Positions 1 to 12,942 of a stretch of 64,000 bases of DNA are shown one piece after another. The notes under the pieces were generated by a model. It did not search any database. It had not been told where the DNA came from and worked only from the letters and a program-made list of their open reading frames with translations. Position 1 is the first letter of the stretch; each line of letters begins with the position of its first letter. This stretch comes from Zonotrichia leucophrys gambelii. Its lineage: Eukaryota; Chordata; Aves; Passeriformes; Passerellidae. The stretch is taken from NCBI RefSeq assembly GCF_028769735.1, contig NC_088171.1:94038912-94102911 (forward strand), written 5' to 3'. A program made the position numbers and the translations under genes.

Positions 1-2296
1 TTTCCAAGGTGCATCAGAGAGCCAAGAAAGTGCAGCTACAGAAATGCTGCTAGTGAGGACATGAGCACATTCAAATACAGACATGCACATGCAAGAGCAG
101 AAGTGAAAGAAAAAGTTAAACCGAGATCGAGGTCATGGAGACGTGGAGTTATTAAAGCAACGACTACTCATTTAAAATTTACTCTGAACCACTCAGAAAT
201 GGAACAAATCAAAGGAAAGTGTTTCTCAGTTTTGTTTGACTAATGCAAAATCTAAACCATACTTAATATATCACTGGGTTTTGAAAACTTATCTGACGGC
301 ATGGTGTCTGCTTCTTCTGTGAGATTTACTGCTCTTCAGAGCTGAAATATGCCAAGGGGGACCTTTAGCTGGTTATGATGAATGGCTTCTCTCCACTGAC
401 TTCACTGAAGCTATGCTATATTGGTCTGATTTTTTAATATCTGACCTAAAGAGCTAAAAAACCTTTGAGGACACGGGCACTAAAACCTGTTTCTAAATGC
501 AGATACTGGAATAGTTTTTCTAAGGACTAAGAAATATTAAAGGGTCAAAGTATGAAGTTTGCAAAATGTTTAGAATCTTTCCAAAGATAGAAAGAACTTC
601 CCACCTCCCCCTGCCCTGAATGAAATTCTTCCCGTTGAAATGCAGGTATATTTTTTATGACTTATGCAGATTCCTTTTCTCAAGGAAGAAGTTGCTCAGT
701 TTATAAGACTAAATGCTGGTTTTTCCCTTTAACATTCTGTGTGGAATCATGTTACAGAGAATTAGAAACTTTCAAAATCTTTGGAAATGGCCTCAGCCCT
801 CTTAGGGTTGAAATGGCAACGATTAACATCATTATTTCAATGATTGCCACTTTATCCAACTGGTAGATACTCTGAAGATTTTCTTCCATCATAACCACAG
901 CTGAACACCAAAAATGCTTTCTGCTGTAGGAACAATTATCTGAAGATCATTTTCATTTCTCCTTTTCACGTACAACTGTTTGCTCCATTCTCAGACCAAT
1001 GTTTTTAAAAAAATGTTGGTAAAAGCAGAAATGAAAGATTTTAAAAGAAAAAAAAGCTATTTCAATTTGGTTAAAATTGAGACTTTTAAGGTCAACTCTA
1101 GTTATGGAAAGCAGCAACAGACAGGAGCAGAAGAGTGAGGAAGAAGACACACTACACTTGTCACCAGGAGCGTTACTGGCTTCTGCTCAGAGGAAACATC
1201 TGCCAAAACTTGCACCGATCAGGGTAGAGTTAGCTTGATGCAAAACCAATTCTATTCATCAATTGTTAAGGACCAGGCAGGAAAAAGTTACAATCTGATC
1301 TCAGAGCAGTTGCTGCACCATAAAACTTCCTTGAGAATTGTTTTATATTTCTTCTGCAGTCTAAATGTTTTGATTACCAAGGCAGTGTTTTCCCATGAGG
1401 CGTATCTCAAAGAGATGTGGTGCCAGGACCAAGTGGGATGAGATTATAAAATATAAGAAGCTGGAACATGAGAAGTTTGAAACTCAGCTGTGAAAATGTT
1501 TATTGGATAAATGTTTACTCTGCTGCATGCTCATATTTATTTTTCTTTCAAACCTTTGAGTTTCCTTACTGCTGCAGCGAGACAATTAATTTTCTTTGGA
1601 AAACATGGCATGGTTAATTAAACAGGTGAGAGAAAGTAGTTTCTCAACTGTCAGGAGATTCAAAGATTCAATTGCAATTTACAAAGAATATATTACAGTT
1701 GTCAACATCATGTAAATCCTGGATTGTGTGAAAATGATAAACACATGAATGCTGTAGGAAATACTCCTTAGAAACCTGAAACCCTTTAGAAACTCATCAA
1801 TGCCAGTCCTCTGTTGTTCCAGGTGATCACAGCATAGTGTGCTTTTCATGAACAGCTTGTGCTTCGTCTTATGAATATCTAAGGATTTTGCTGCTTTTTT
1901 CTTCCTCTGGACTGGCTACTCTGAAACCTCACTATGCTAATGGCTGGGAAATGAATTAAAAATCCCCTGGCTGTTTCTTATTGTGCCTAAGTTGTTTTTA
2001 GCTTTTGTAGCCTGTCTTCATCTCTGATTTTTATCCTCATGGTAAATTTACAAAGATATATTTGTGTTCTCTTAAGTCTTCACCTGCTAGCCAGAGCAGT
2101 GCAAACTTGGGGTGCATATCTTTGTGTGGAGGTGTGTGTGCTGACTTTGGTCCTGTGAGCCAGCCCTGCTTGGCCCACACATCATGGCCAGTGCATCTTC
2201 TCTCTGGAAGTCAGCCCAGCTCTGGGCTCACAGTTCCTGCTCACCAGCAGGCAGCATCAGGGCCTTGAAGATGTGCTGAAGAAGGAAGTTAAAAAA
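1..2296. other. Unique non-coding DNA, AT-rich
   Basis: No gene, RNA or repeat family is recognisable here. Open frames are 60-69 codons or less, lack any known domain and have no supporting start or splice context. The base composition is AT-rich until about 2050, then rises in GC toward the CR1 element that follows. It may hold regulatory sequence, but nothing visible proves this. Confidence 0.6.
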
Positions 2297-4064
2297 GACT
2301 GGCCTGGCTGAACACAGAGCTTTGGATGAAATTCAGGGGAAAAGACCCAGAGTTTATGACCTTTGGAAGAAGGGGCAGGCAGCAGGGAGAAATTTAGAAA
2401 GGCCAAAGCCCAACAAGAACCTAATCTGGCTGCTACTCTAAAAGATAAAGAATATTTCTATAATTACATTATCAAGAAATGGGGGGCTAAGGAGAATCTC
2501 TGTCTTTTATTGGATGCAGGGATAAACATAGTGACAAAGGATGAGGTAAAGGCTGATGAACTCAATGCCTTCTTTGCCTCAGTCTTCCACAGTAAGACCA
2601 GCTGTCATCCAAGTACCCAGCTTCCTGAGCTCTTTGGAAAAGAGAGACATGGAGGGGAATGAAGCCCCCACAATACAAGGGGAAATAGTCAGTGATCTGA
2701 TCCACCACTGAGATATGCACATCCCTATGGGGCCAGCTGGGATCCACCCAAGGGTATTGAAGGATTTGGAAGAAGTGCTCACTGAGACACTTTCCATCAC
2801 TTACCAGCACTCCTGGATAAATGAAGAAGTACCAGCTGACTATGGGTTAGTAAATGAAATGCCCACCCACAAGAAGGACTGAAAGGAGAATTTGGGGAAG
2901 TACAGGCCTGACTTTGGTGCCAGGGAAGGCCATGGATCAGCTCATTTTAGGTGCCATCCTATGACACATGCAGGACTACCAGGAGATCAGGCCCAGCACG
3001 GCTTATGAAAGGCAGGTCCTGCTGGACCAATCTGATCTCCCTCTATGACAAATGGACCCACTCAGTGAAGGAAGGAGAAGCTGTGGGAGTTGTCTACTTG
3101 AACTTTAGTGAAGCCTTTGACCCTGTCTCCCACAGCATTCTCCTGGACAAACTGGGTGCTTTTGCCTTGGACAGGTACACTCTTTTCTGGATAGAAAACT
3201 TTCTGGATGGCTGGGCCAGAGACCAGTGGTGAATGGAATTACATCCAAGTGGCAGTCAGTCAAAAGTGGTGCTCCCCTGGGCTCGGCACTGAGACCAGTC
3301 CTGTTTAATCTCTATCAATGATTTGGACAAGGGGATTGAAGTTGGATGGAGTGTTGGTGCACTGGAGGGCAGGAAGGCTCTGCAGAGGGATCTGGACAGG
3401 CTGGATCAATGGGTTGGGGCCATTTTGTGAGGTTCAACAAGGCTAAGTGTCGGGTCCTGCTCCTGGGTCATGAAAAACCCCAGGCAATGCCACAGGCTGG
3501 GGCAGAGTGGGTGGAAAGCTGCTGGTGGAAAGGACCTGGGAGTGCTGAGTGCCAGTGGCTGAGCAAGAGCCAGAGTGTGCCCAGGTGGCCAAGGAGGCCA
3601 ATGGCTCCCTGCCTGTGTCAGCAAGAGTGAGGCCAGCTCAGGACCAGAGGGATCATCCTCCTGCACTTGGTACTGCTGAGGCCGCACCTCAAACCCTGTG
3701 CTCACTTTTGGGTCCCTCAGGACAACAAAGACATTGAGGTGTTGGAGCAAGTCCTGAGAAAGGCAACAGAGCTGGTGAAGGGACTGGAGAATAAGTGCTG
3801 TGAGGAATGGCTGAGGGAGATGGGGTTGCTTAGCCTGAGAAAAGCAGGCCTGGGAGAGACCTTATCCCTCCTTACAAACACCTGAAAGGAGGTTGTGCCC
3901 AGGTGGGAGTCAGCCTCTCATCCTAGGTAATGAGCAATAGGATGAGAGGAAATGGCTTCAAGTTGCACCAGGGAAGGTTTAGATTGGATATTTGGAAAAA
4001 ATTCTTTATTAAAAGGGTTTACAAATATTGGCACAAGATGCACAGGAATGATTCTAAGATTCTA
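2297..4064 (+). mobile_element. CR1 LINE, 5'-truncated, decayed ORF2 (reverse transcriptase) and 3' end
   Basis: This is a dead non-LTR retrotransposon of the chicken repeat 1 family. Seen in the sequence: the linker before the RT domain (SREKFRKAKAQQ, then DELNAFFASVF, in the frame of 2363-2662); RT motif A as VVYLNFSEAFD around 3100; then HSILLDKLGAF and FWIENFLDG (to 3232). After a frame change come VRFNKAKCRVLLLGH (about 3425-3470) and, in the frame of 3667-3885, KDIEVLEQVLRKATELVKGL and the C-terminal LREMGLLSLRKAGL. The 3' end is the octamer-like gattctaagattctaa at 4049-4064. Intact CR1 ORF2 begins with an endonuclease domain; it is absent, as is usual for 5'-truncated CR1 copies. In motif A the expected catalytic Asp is Asn. 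The stretch that should encode the FADD box is missing near 3342-3352, and most of the 3' UTR is deleted after about 4045. Stops and frameshifts make it inactive. The left edge is approximate. Confidence 0.93.
3085..3232 (+). pseudogene. Remnant of CR1 reverse transcriptase palm (motif A region)
   Basis: This is the best preserved coding stretch of the CR1 copy. It reads through the family hallmark YLDFSKAFD as YLNFSEAFD, followed by the conserved segment for a helix and the W..NFLDGR region, and stops at a TGA after ARDQW at about 3230. The Asp-to-Asn change in motif A removes one of the residues that binds the catalytic metal in all known reverse transcriptases, so this is a fossil rather than a working enzyme. 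Confidence 0.85.
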
Positions 4065-5415
4065 AACCCAAGCCCTCATAAAAACAGCTTGCAAAAATAG
4101 CACTTTGACAATGAACTGGAGCCTGTATTTTCTAGAAGATAAATCTAGAAAACGGAACAGAAATTGCATGATGGGGCTATAACAATGAGTTTAAGCTCTC
4201 TGAGGCAGACTGTTACTTCCTCTGTTTTTGGCTTAAATGTAGAATCATGTGGCCTTGATCAGTGGCTTTTTGGTACTACTGTGATCTAAGAGTCAAGTAT
4301 TAATAGCTTCAAACAGCAGGGAGTTTTCAACCACACTGTACTATCTGTTGTACTAAGAAAGGCCAGTGCAGTAAGCTTCATTTATGTCAGGAGGGGCTTT
4401 AGATGATCGAAAAGGCACTGATCTGGGTGGGGAATGAGATGAGGATACTCTGGCAGTGAACTGTACTTAGTGGTAAAATGTACTCCTCTTTACCTCTCAT
4501 TTGTGACTCCAGACTTTCCTTCATCGTTTTCCACCCGGAAAGATCGAGCAACTATGTAAATTCTTTAAATTTGACTATTTTTTAATGCCTGTTTTATTTT
4601 ACTGTTTTTAATGCGTTATCAGTAAACAAGCACTACTCTTTGGCCAACTGTTATGTTTTGTCTAGGGTTACTTAAGTCTCAGCTATTTGTGGAATGTTCC
4701 TATATTCCTTTGGGCAGTCAGTGCATGACTCACAATTATCTAATATCTTTTTGGGAAAAAATATCTCAGATCACTTTTATGCATCTTTTACATAGCTGTT
4801 AAATATTATAGGACATACATACTCCCTTCAACACCACCACATCTGCAATTGTGGTTGAAAGTAAGAGATTCTCTCTATAGCAACCAGTGCATGTTCAGTT
4901 TTTTTTTTTTAAATAACAGATTCAGATTTTGTTCTCAGATCCTCAGTAGTTTTGGGGTTTTTTCTGATTTTCTTTTTTCTTGGGAGTGAATAAAGTCCTG
5001 ATACTTTTCCACTACACGCGTCTCAATCTTATTTTGGCAGCTTTCTGAAACAAATGGTTTGCTGACTTTTCTCTAAATCAAAAAATGTATTAATGGATCT
5101 TCAGAAGGGGATGTGCTTTGAATGGATCTGGACAGAATTAGTGACGATGAAATGTTTACTGCAGTACGTTCTTTCTGCAAAGCCTTTAGAACTAATTCCA
5201 AATGCATACATGACTGTGGACTTTTAATTGGATAATTCTTGCCTGTTGACATTCTTCCAGCTTCATCCTGTAAGGCAATGTGTGTCAAGATTTCAGAGTC
5301 ACTTGCATATCTGTGTATCCCTATTTTTCATCCGTGTGTGTAAACAACTATTTGCCCATGCAAAATGGGTCCTTAGATGTGCAAATACTTGATCTTCTTG
5401 CATAAATATTTTTTG

Positions 5416-5516
5416 TAAGCAGATCTGTTTACAAGAATGACTACATAAAATACAGATATGTTTGAAATTAAATGAAATACAGTTAAGCACAAGTCTATTT
5501 ACATGAATGACTATAT
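5416..5516 (+). repeat. Imperfect direct duplication, unit about 32 bp, offset 68 bp
   Basis: The stretch at 5416-5446 (taagc...ctgtttacaagaatgactacata) recurs at 5484-5515 (taagc...ctatttacatgaatgactatata) with a few substitutions and a small indel. The second copy runs into the A tract at 5520-5535. It does not match a repeat family that I recognise. Confidence 0.6.
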
Positions 5517-5519
5517 AGA

Positions 5520-5535
5520 CAAAAAAAAAAAAAAA
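5520..5535 (+). repeat. Poly-A tract
   Basis: There is a run of about 15 A after gac. It could be a retroposon tail, because it follows the duplicated segment, but no source gene or target-site duplication is visible, so a simple homopolymer is as likely. Confidence 0.6.
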
Positions 5536-6910
5536 GAGGGCCTTTAACTCTGAGCTTGGGGACTTCTGTCTCGTACCACTGTCTTTCTTTTTGTCTGTGC
5601 AAGTAACTCACTAATAGAGTCATTTTAGCAGTGAGCTCAGCAAATACACTGATAAAACAGCTATGCACATGTTTACCTTCACTGAAGCTTAAGCAAGGTT
5701 AAGCACATCAATCAATGCTTTTCTGAATTGGACCAGCATTTAGATGCAGAGCTCCATGTTTTTCTATGCTTCCTGATTTCCTACACTGCAAGAGAACCAA
5801 ATTTCAATGGAAATAGTTTATAAAGGATGCAGCATTAGGTGTAGTCAGGGAGAATCCCCTTTGTTGATATATTTCATAGCCAGATTCCTTAAGTAATCAA
5901 AGTTCATCTGAGAAAGGGCTGAGAAATTCAAACATATGTCATGCACTATATCTAGCATTTCCATAGTTATTGAGGAAATGGTGATCCTATTGATCTGCAC
6001 ATTAGCTTGCAGTCCTCCAAAAATGAAGTCTGTGACATTTACTTCTCCAGAAAAATTTGTTCATTGGCCTTTGCATTTTATATGACAGCACAAATACTAA
6101 TGTTTAATTTAACTGACCAGCCCATTAAGTGGGAATCACATTATTCACGAATAATCAATGTTCAGCTGGTGGTCCAGTGTCTGAAGAACATTGCATTTGT
6201 CCTCATTTCAAACTGGGATAGACAGTTATTGTGGAGCAATATTGCAGAAAATTAGTTATGGAGGGTTCTTTTCACTGCTGCAGTTGGCTTTCAGGTACAG
6301 CATAAAAAGGGCAGGGCAAACCTCTGTCTTCTGTGATCCACACTGTGGTTCTTTTCCAAACTTTTTGTTTTCCTGCCTGTGCTTCCCATCCCCCAATCCT
6401 CTTAGTATTTTCATTACAAGATGAATGTGGAAATTCAAGATCTTGGCCCTGGAACCTGCAGTTTGTTGGCTGTCCTGGACCTGGCAGAGCTGAAGATATT
6501 TCACAAAGTTAGAAAGAACCAAGAACACCTGACTGGTTTTATGATGTGATGGTGATTTTAATGGCACTTAAAATTAGAAGTAAGTATCATGACACTATTC
6601 CATAAGAAAAACACAGTACTTCTGATTAGAAACATTCTGATTTTCCATGTACATGACCAGTTTGTACCTATTTTTATACCAAATTTTCTCCTTTGCCCCA
6701 CTCTCCGTACTTTTGCTGATTCATGGGTGATACCACTAACTTAATACTAGATAGATTAATTTATTTGTACTTCAGATATATAATTTTCATCTCATTTATA
6801 AATATGTATAGTATGCCCAGCCTTTTAAAAGTATAACTTTTTCTGCAACTTTAATTAGATTTGGTTTCTTTTGCAAATATTTTGTTACTATTTTCTTTAA
6901 GTTCAGTTTT

Positions 6911-6944
6911 GACTGGGCAAAACATCTGTACGTTTGGCCCAGTT
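6911..6944 (+). other. Imperfect inverted repeat (13-nt arms, 8-nt loop)
   Basis: The left arm gactgggcaaaac (6911-6923) faces gtttggcccagtt (6932-6944). Eleven of 13 positions pair by Watson-Crick rules, one would be a G-U wobble in RNA, and one is a mismatch. A third related arm, aacgggcaaa, follows at 6953-6962. No family assignment is possible. Confidence 0.5.
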
Positions 6945-9900
6945 TTTAAAAAACGGGCAAATTTTTCTGTGCTAAATGGTTTAATTCCCTGTACACTCCC
7001 AAAATACCACTTTGTGAAAACCATCCACAAAGACAAGGTCTGTTATTTAGCAGCAGTGCTCAAGATAGCAAAGATCAGCTTCCATGCGGACAGAGCCTTT
7101 GGATCAAACAGGAGGAACGGGCTGAGGGATTGTATGACTGTGAACAGATGAAATCATGTGACGGGCTTTATTGCTGGTGAAATCTGTTTCCACTTGCTGC
7201 CACCCACTAATTTGACAATAGATTGCATCATGTGGTTGCAGCAACTGAGATGACTAGCAACCATTTTAAAATGCTTTCCTTAAAGGGGAAAACACCCTAC
7301 TAAAGCAGTGGAACAGAGAGGCAGTGTTGGGAGCACATTCTAAATTTTAGATAAACGCAGTTATGTTTGCTGCCATATATTAAATTTAGCATTACCCAAG
7401 TATTTGGCAAGGAGCTATGTATTAGCCGAAATTTGTTTATTTAGAGATTTTTTTTTAGTGGACAAAAACAGCTAGGAGGTTTGTTAACAGTAATTTAGCT
7501 GATCCTAGAATTGCAATTACCACCTAAGTGCTGTATGGGAAACACACAACATTTTTCAAAGCAGAAAAATAAATTATAATGAACCCTTAGCTAAAAAATG
7601 CAATTCTCTCTGTGTTCTTTTCTTGTAAAGAAAAATCTACATTTCAAAGGAATATTTTCTTACATATGGAAATGCTTATTTTCTAGCTACTGAAGATCTG
7701 CCAGGAAATATTAGAGAATATCATGTTCAGAGTTTTAGAAGGCAAATTGCTTCTGCATACGCTGTATCTAGCAGACAGCTTTATGGTGCTCTTTACCTGT
7801 CTGTCATAACATCATCAGCTTTTCCAAAGCACCTGAAGCCTTTGAAAGTTGAGGAGTGTAGCAGTATACCTTCACATGACACATGTATTTAGCAATGCTA
7901 ATCTGATTAGCAAGTAAATACAAACTACAGTTGTACGTGCTTTAAACCCAATTATTAAATGTTCCTTGATGGAGGACAAAAACAACTTTGAAAGTAAAAA
8001 CTGGCTTCAGAGTAAGAAGATGAATTTTAAAGAGCACTAATCAAAGCACACTTATCATGGCTGTGCACCTTTAAAAATGAGTTTCAGATGGACTTTATTG
8101 TCTTAATTTATATCTTTGGGAAGCAAGGAGAGCCACCTTAGCTGTGGAAGATTTGGCTTTTTAGATATAAACACTGACTTTAAAACATCTCAGCAGCGTT
8201 TTCAGATTGTCACAGTGAGCAGAAACATCCATGTTGTCAGCCAGATGGGAAATTTCATATGCGTTTCTTAAACCAGTTAATTTTCTTCTTCAGTGCAGAG
8301 AAGCCAAGAGCTAATGCTGAGGTCTGGGACATACTTTCAATTGCTTTTTGTGTCAAATTCCATGCACCCAGAAAGCCTTACTCTTTTATTTCTTTGTTTG
8401 GTTTTATTTTAGGGAGAAACCAGTGCATTTCTGGATGTTTATTCTCAATCTGCCTTAAACCATTCTAGTATTCTGACAGAAAATTTCTTTGAAACTGTCA
8501 GAATAATTTGAAAAACTGATTCAGAAATAAAAACTGAGTTCTCCTTCTCCTTAGATTCCATATTGAGACAAATTTTAACTGCTTGAGTAAGAGCTGCAGA
8601 AATGCCCTGTGGCGCTTGAGGAAGTTTTCATCATCACTGAATTTACCACTTGTTTGGTGTACCCCTTGTTTTAACAAATCACACAAGAAAAATGTTCTGG
8701 TACCTCTCTCTGCTTAGTTTCTTTCCTCACCAGTACATTTTTTGCTTGCTTTTTCTTCACTCCACATTACAGAGTCAAGATCGGTTTTATTTATTGGGTC
8801 AGCATAATGCAAATAAATCTCTGCTGTTGGTTACTTGCAAGAGAGCAAGCCCAGCCCGCCTGCCCCTGCATCTGCTAACTAGAGAGGGGCAGCCACCCTG
8901 GGGAGATCTCCTGAAGGCAGCCACGGCCCAGGGCAGCTTTTCAGAGAAGGAGAAAAATTAATTCAAACCCAGAGCTTTTGAGGGGATGGTTCTTGCAGGC
9001 AGGGGTGTGGAGTGAAGAGAAGCACCAAGTGGGATTTGAAAATGAAGCACGTTGAAACTGTGTTCCTTGGGAGTGCAACCATTGTAATGCACTTGGGGTT
9101 CACACTTAAATTTTAAAAGCAGAGTTTAGCAAAGTTCAGAACAACAGCATTTCCTGATACTTAATAGTTGTGAAAGCACATTTTTGAAAAGCAACAATAG
9201 AGAAAGACCATCACAAGGTTCAGATATTATGAGAAAACCCTTAAAACATCTAGGTTTTGTTTTTTAATCAATACCACCAAAAATCCTGCCTGAAACATCA
9301 AACAAAATCAACCCCCCCCCAACTGCTGTTTCTACATGATGTCATAAGTGGGTTTTGAGCAAATGAAATGAAACTGCAAGGGCAAAGAAAACAAGGGATT
9401 TCCTACTCCACATGAAATCGCTTGTGTTCACAAAGAGGAATTGTGGCCATCTTACAGGAATGCCACCACAGCAGATGCATTTAAGAAATGGTTGACATCT
9501 TGGTGATACTTAACCTGCAGTGCACCACATTGTGTGCCTCCACAATGCTACCAGTTTTGATGGTAAATGATTAGTAGGCGTGTAATTCAAAGCATTAACC
9601 TCGCTCAGCTTGGCATCCAGACAATGGAGGAAAATAAGGTGTAGATTTCACTCTGGTAAAAGACCCATGGAAAACTAGAGAACAAAATGACATACTAACC
9701 CCCTTTTCATGAATGTAGTGTTCAAATGACTGTGACAGAAATAAAGGGTTTTCATATTCTATCATGAGATCCCCATGCACCACAAGCTGTTAAACAGCAC
9801 ACCTGACCAAGAGATGAGTATGATTCAGTTTTATTATGGGTGGGCTAACCTCAAAAGATGCAACAGATCTTTTCAGTTCACAGAGGGATAAAATTACCTA

Positions 9901-10075
9901 TATGTTTATGCAACCTCTATTTAAACCTCCTGCAAGCCAACAGAACTTCCACTCATGCTTATAAAGCTAGAAGAATCTTTAGGATCAGAACCTAAAGTTT
10001 GCCCCAGTTCCTAAGCTGGAAATAATATGAATTCTATTCCAAGCAACTTACAAGGAATGTAAGTGGTTTTGAGTT

Positions 10076-10092
10076 AAAAAAAAAAAAAAAAA
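10076..10092 (+). repeat. Poly-A tract (A17)
   Basis: An uninterrupted run of 17 A is followed by ggtaagc. Nothing upstream resembles a processed gene, so it is called a simple homopolymer. Confidence 0.85.
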
Positions 10093-10537
10093 GGTAAGCA
10101 TGAAAGAAAGTCAGTTATGTCTTCAAATCACCACAAAAATTCTTGCAAGAGAAATTTGGAGATTCTTTTACAGTGTAAAAATGTATTGCCTTTATTTATT
10201 AATCATCACATACTTTTTCATGATGAATGCAGCAATCTGAACCTCATGCCCTTTTTTGCTAAGTTTTTCATCCTTTAAAGGCCCTTACACTCAACAGTCC
10301 TATGAGATTCGGCACTATTACTACAGTAGTTCAAGGATGTGTCTAGAGCCTAAAAATGTTGGCTTGGATCTCTACTGGAATTTGCATATAGCCTTGCTGG
10401 TTGTGTCTCTTCTCAAAAGTTTATTCACTTTTTAACTTTGTAGCTGGTTTGCTTGGCTTTTGCCTTTTTGATGTGCATGTCATCCTTCTGACATGTTGGT
10501 TAGATGCTGCAGCCTGCTCCTCCCACTGTCTCTGCTC

Positions 10538-10605
10538 CCATGGGGAGCTCTGGCAAGTATTCCTTGGCATTCCATGGGAAGTTCTAGCAAGTATTCCTTG
10601 GCACC
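10538..10605 (+). repeat. Tandem duplication, 34-bp unit, two copies plus a decayed third
   Basis: Copy 1 (10538-10571) and copy 2 (10572-10605) share catggg, tagcaag/tggcaag and the block caagtattccttggca, with a few substitutions between them. A weaker third copy seems to start at about 10604 (ccatgagg...tagcaag). It does not match a known avian repeat that I can name. Confidence 0.75.
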
Positions 10606-12926
10606 ATGAGGAAACCTTGCTCTTAGCAAGAACTGCAGGGCCCTTGGGTCAGGTCCCACAAATCCTTTCATTCACATTCCTAATTCAACCAGATCTGAAA
10701 CCCTAGAGACATAAACTGTACCCTTACTCAGGAAAGGATTGGTGGAACCTTTTTGGTTTTGGAGACAGAGACTCAGGTCTCCTTGCTCATGTGGCACTGA
10801 CAAAAAGAAGGTGGTCCAGGCAGGAGCTGGCTGCTCCAGTGCCCACCTGCATGGGAGTGAGGGGCTCTTCTGAGATGCTGAGAAGAGCCCCATGCAGTCT
10901 GTGTTGCAAGGGTGGCAGCTGTGGAAAGCAAAATTCCCAGCACTGGGTACTGGACCCAGCCCAGCTCCCTTGTCTAAAAGCAGCCCAACAAGGCTCAGGT
11001 GCCAGTGCAGAGGCAATGAGGTGAGGAAGGGAGGGAGGAAGGCTGCAAAGCTGAAGATTGTCAATCTGTTTGGTCTGAGGAAAAAGTACAGAAGAAGTTG
11101 ACATCACTGAGATACACAAGACCTTTAAGACTTCAGGGAACTGAAAGGACTGAAAGTCACTGACTGATTCAGTCAACTGTCCTGAGGTAAGAATTTAGGA
11201 GATACTTTGATTATTTTTTTCTTTTTCATTTCACCTTTTGAGCAGCTAGACAGAAATGGCACTGATGAATCATTAGGGTATTTCTCTCATTAATCTGGGA
11301 AGCTGCATGACTTATTGAAAAGTCAAAAAAAGACATTTTATGTTTGTCAGTGCCTACAGATGTTTAGATGCTGTTGCAATACTGTTGCTCTTAAGGTCTC
11401 AGCCTCTGCATAAAAGACTCTCACTTCTGACTCATAAGGACCTGGTCTGTAATGAAAAATTATTCTCTCTGTTGATGATGAGAGGCAGTAGAAGCAAGTA
11501 TGGTGGCCAGACAAAAAAGGTCATGGAAATTACATGATTAGGTTAGATGTTAAGTGGGCTCTAAAGGTTTAAGCTTATGACTGCTGATTGTTGTTTAACA
11601 AAATGGTTATGAGTGTTTATAAAGGACACAAATCCCATTAGGTGGAAGAAGAAGGATTTAGGAGATATAAGTACAAAGGCACTTGCCCAAACCTCCCATC
11701 CTGTGTGAATGGTGGCAGTGAGAAGAACTGGACAGCAGAAACTGCATTCCTAACATGTGGAATGTGACCAATAATAACTGTTAAGAACTTTTATTAATTT
11801 TACTGAGGAGCTGCATTTTCATAGAACTATTCTTTATTTCTTCTTCTTGCTAATTTTATCTCATACTTATTTCTTGGTTTTAAGGGAAAAACCCCACCTT
11901 TTCTACATACCAAAGTGAAACTCCATTTTTCAACAAACTAATTTTTTTAAAATGGCAAAATTCTGATTGTTCTGATCTGCATCAGAGATCATTGTAATTA
12001 TTCCTAGTACTCCTTATAATTCATTGGTCTTGCATGAAAAGGACAGTTTTACAGTTTATGCCATCATTCTTAGCAGGAATAAGAAACTGTCCACAAAACA
12101 TAATGACTGATGTACATCACCCTTTGCAAACTTCTATTCATAGTATTTTGAAGGAGTTCATCTTGCTTCAGAGAAGCTGGATAACATTAGTTCATTTACT
12201 GATGGTGTAATTCGCTTTATTTTCGTTTCGTCCTTTAAAATCTCAAGAATTTCAAACCTTGAGTACCATGTGGGCTTGAAAACCATCGTCAAATACATTT
12301 GCAGTGGTAGTTCCTCTTCTTCCTTCCAGGTGTGCTTTGATGTTTTTCAGTGTATTTTTAAGGGTCTAGATAGTGGTTTATTTGTTTTTTTTATTTTACT
12401 GATTTGGGCAAATACTCAAGTTCAAATTGCTGTGCATGGATGATTCCTCTGAGCTCACAAAGATGGAAACCACACTGGGGTATTCAGAGCCAAACTGATC
12501 ATGACTATCCCAAACCTTCAAGCTGGAAAATACAACCGGTGAAATTCTGCAAAAGCAAGAGTGTAACTGTAGTGTTTTTAATGAAAAACTGCTTGTAGAG
12601 GGACAGGTAATGTCTACACAGGCATAATAGCAGTGGCCTTGTATTTTTGGAAGAACTGGTCTAACCTGACTGACAGAAGTTCAGGATTTTATCTGGCTTC
12701 AAAATTAAGTGTGGATGCATAAGTAGGATGATCTATACAATTCTGTAGTATAAACCAAACAAACAAAATAAATCTCAGTTCTGTGTCTGCAAGATCGAGT
12801 TCCTATAAAATAACCATGTTTACCCGTAATTGAGATTATCACACTGAAAGGTATGATTTGTTCAGAGAGCACTAAAATAGGCCTGGAAATGTACCATCAT
12901 AAACAGAGGCTTTTGCTATTAAAAAC

Positions 12927-12942
12927 TTTTTTTTTTTTTTTT
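12927..12942 (-). repeat. Poly-T tract (T16)
   Basis: A run of 16 T sits after aaaaac. On the minus strand it would read as a poly-A, but no retroposed sequence is recognisable next to it. Confidence 0.85.

Larger units (their letters stand above)
4065..9311. other. Unique non-coding DNA with homopolymers and short repeats
   Basis: No gene is supported. Contents that can be seen are a T12 run (4899-4910), an imperfect direct duplication (5416-5516) ending in an A-rich tract (5520-5535), a short hairpin (6911-6944), an octamer motif ATGCAAAT (8807-8814) and a C9 run (9312-9320) at the right edge. A frame at 6861-7151 begins with a hydrophobic stretch that mimics a signal peptide, but it starts at TTG and has no recognisable domain, so I treat it as chance. 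Confidence 0.6.

Noticed and set aside
6861..7151. Frame whose start looks like a signal peptide
   Set aside because: TTG start, no recognisable mature domain, no splice context; hydrophobic residues are expected from T-rich DNA.
8807..8814. Octamer motifs ATGCAAAT (also at 10380, 17651, 18636, 35427, 55830, 58948, 61394)
   Set aside because: At least eight sites on both strands in 64 kb of AT-rich DNA is only slightly above a rough chance estimate of about four, with no clustering.
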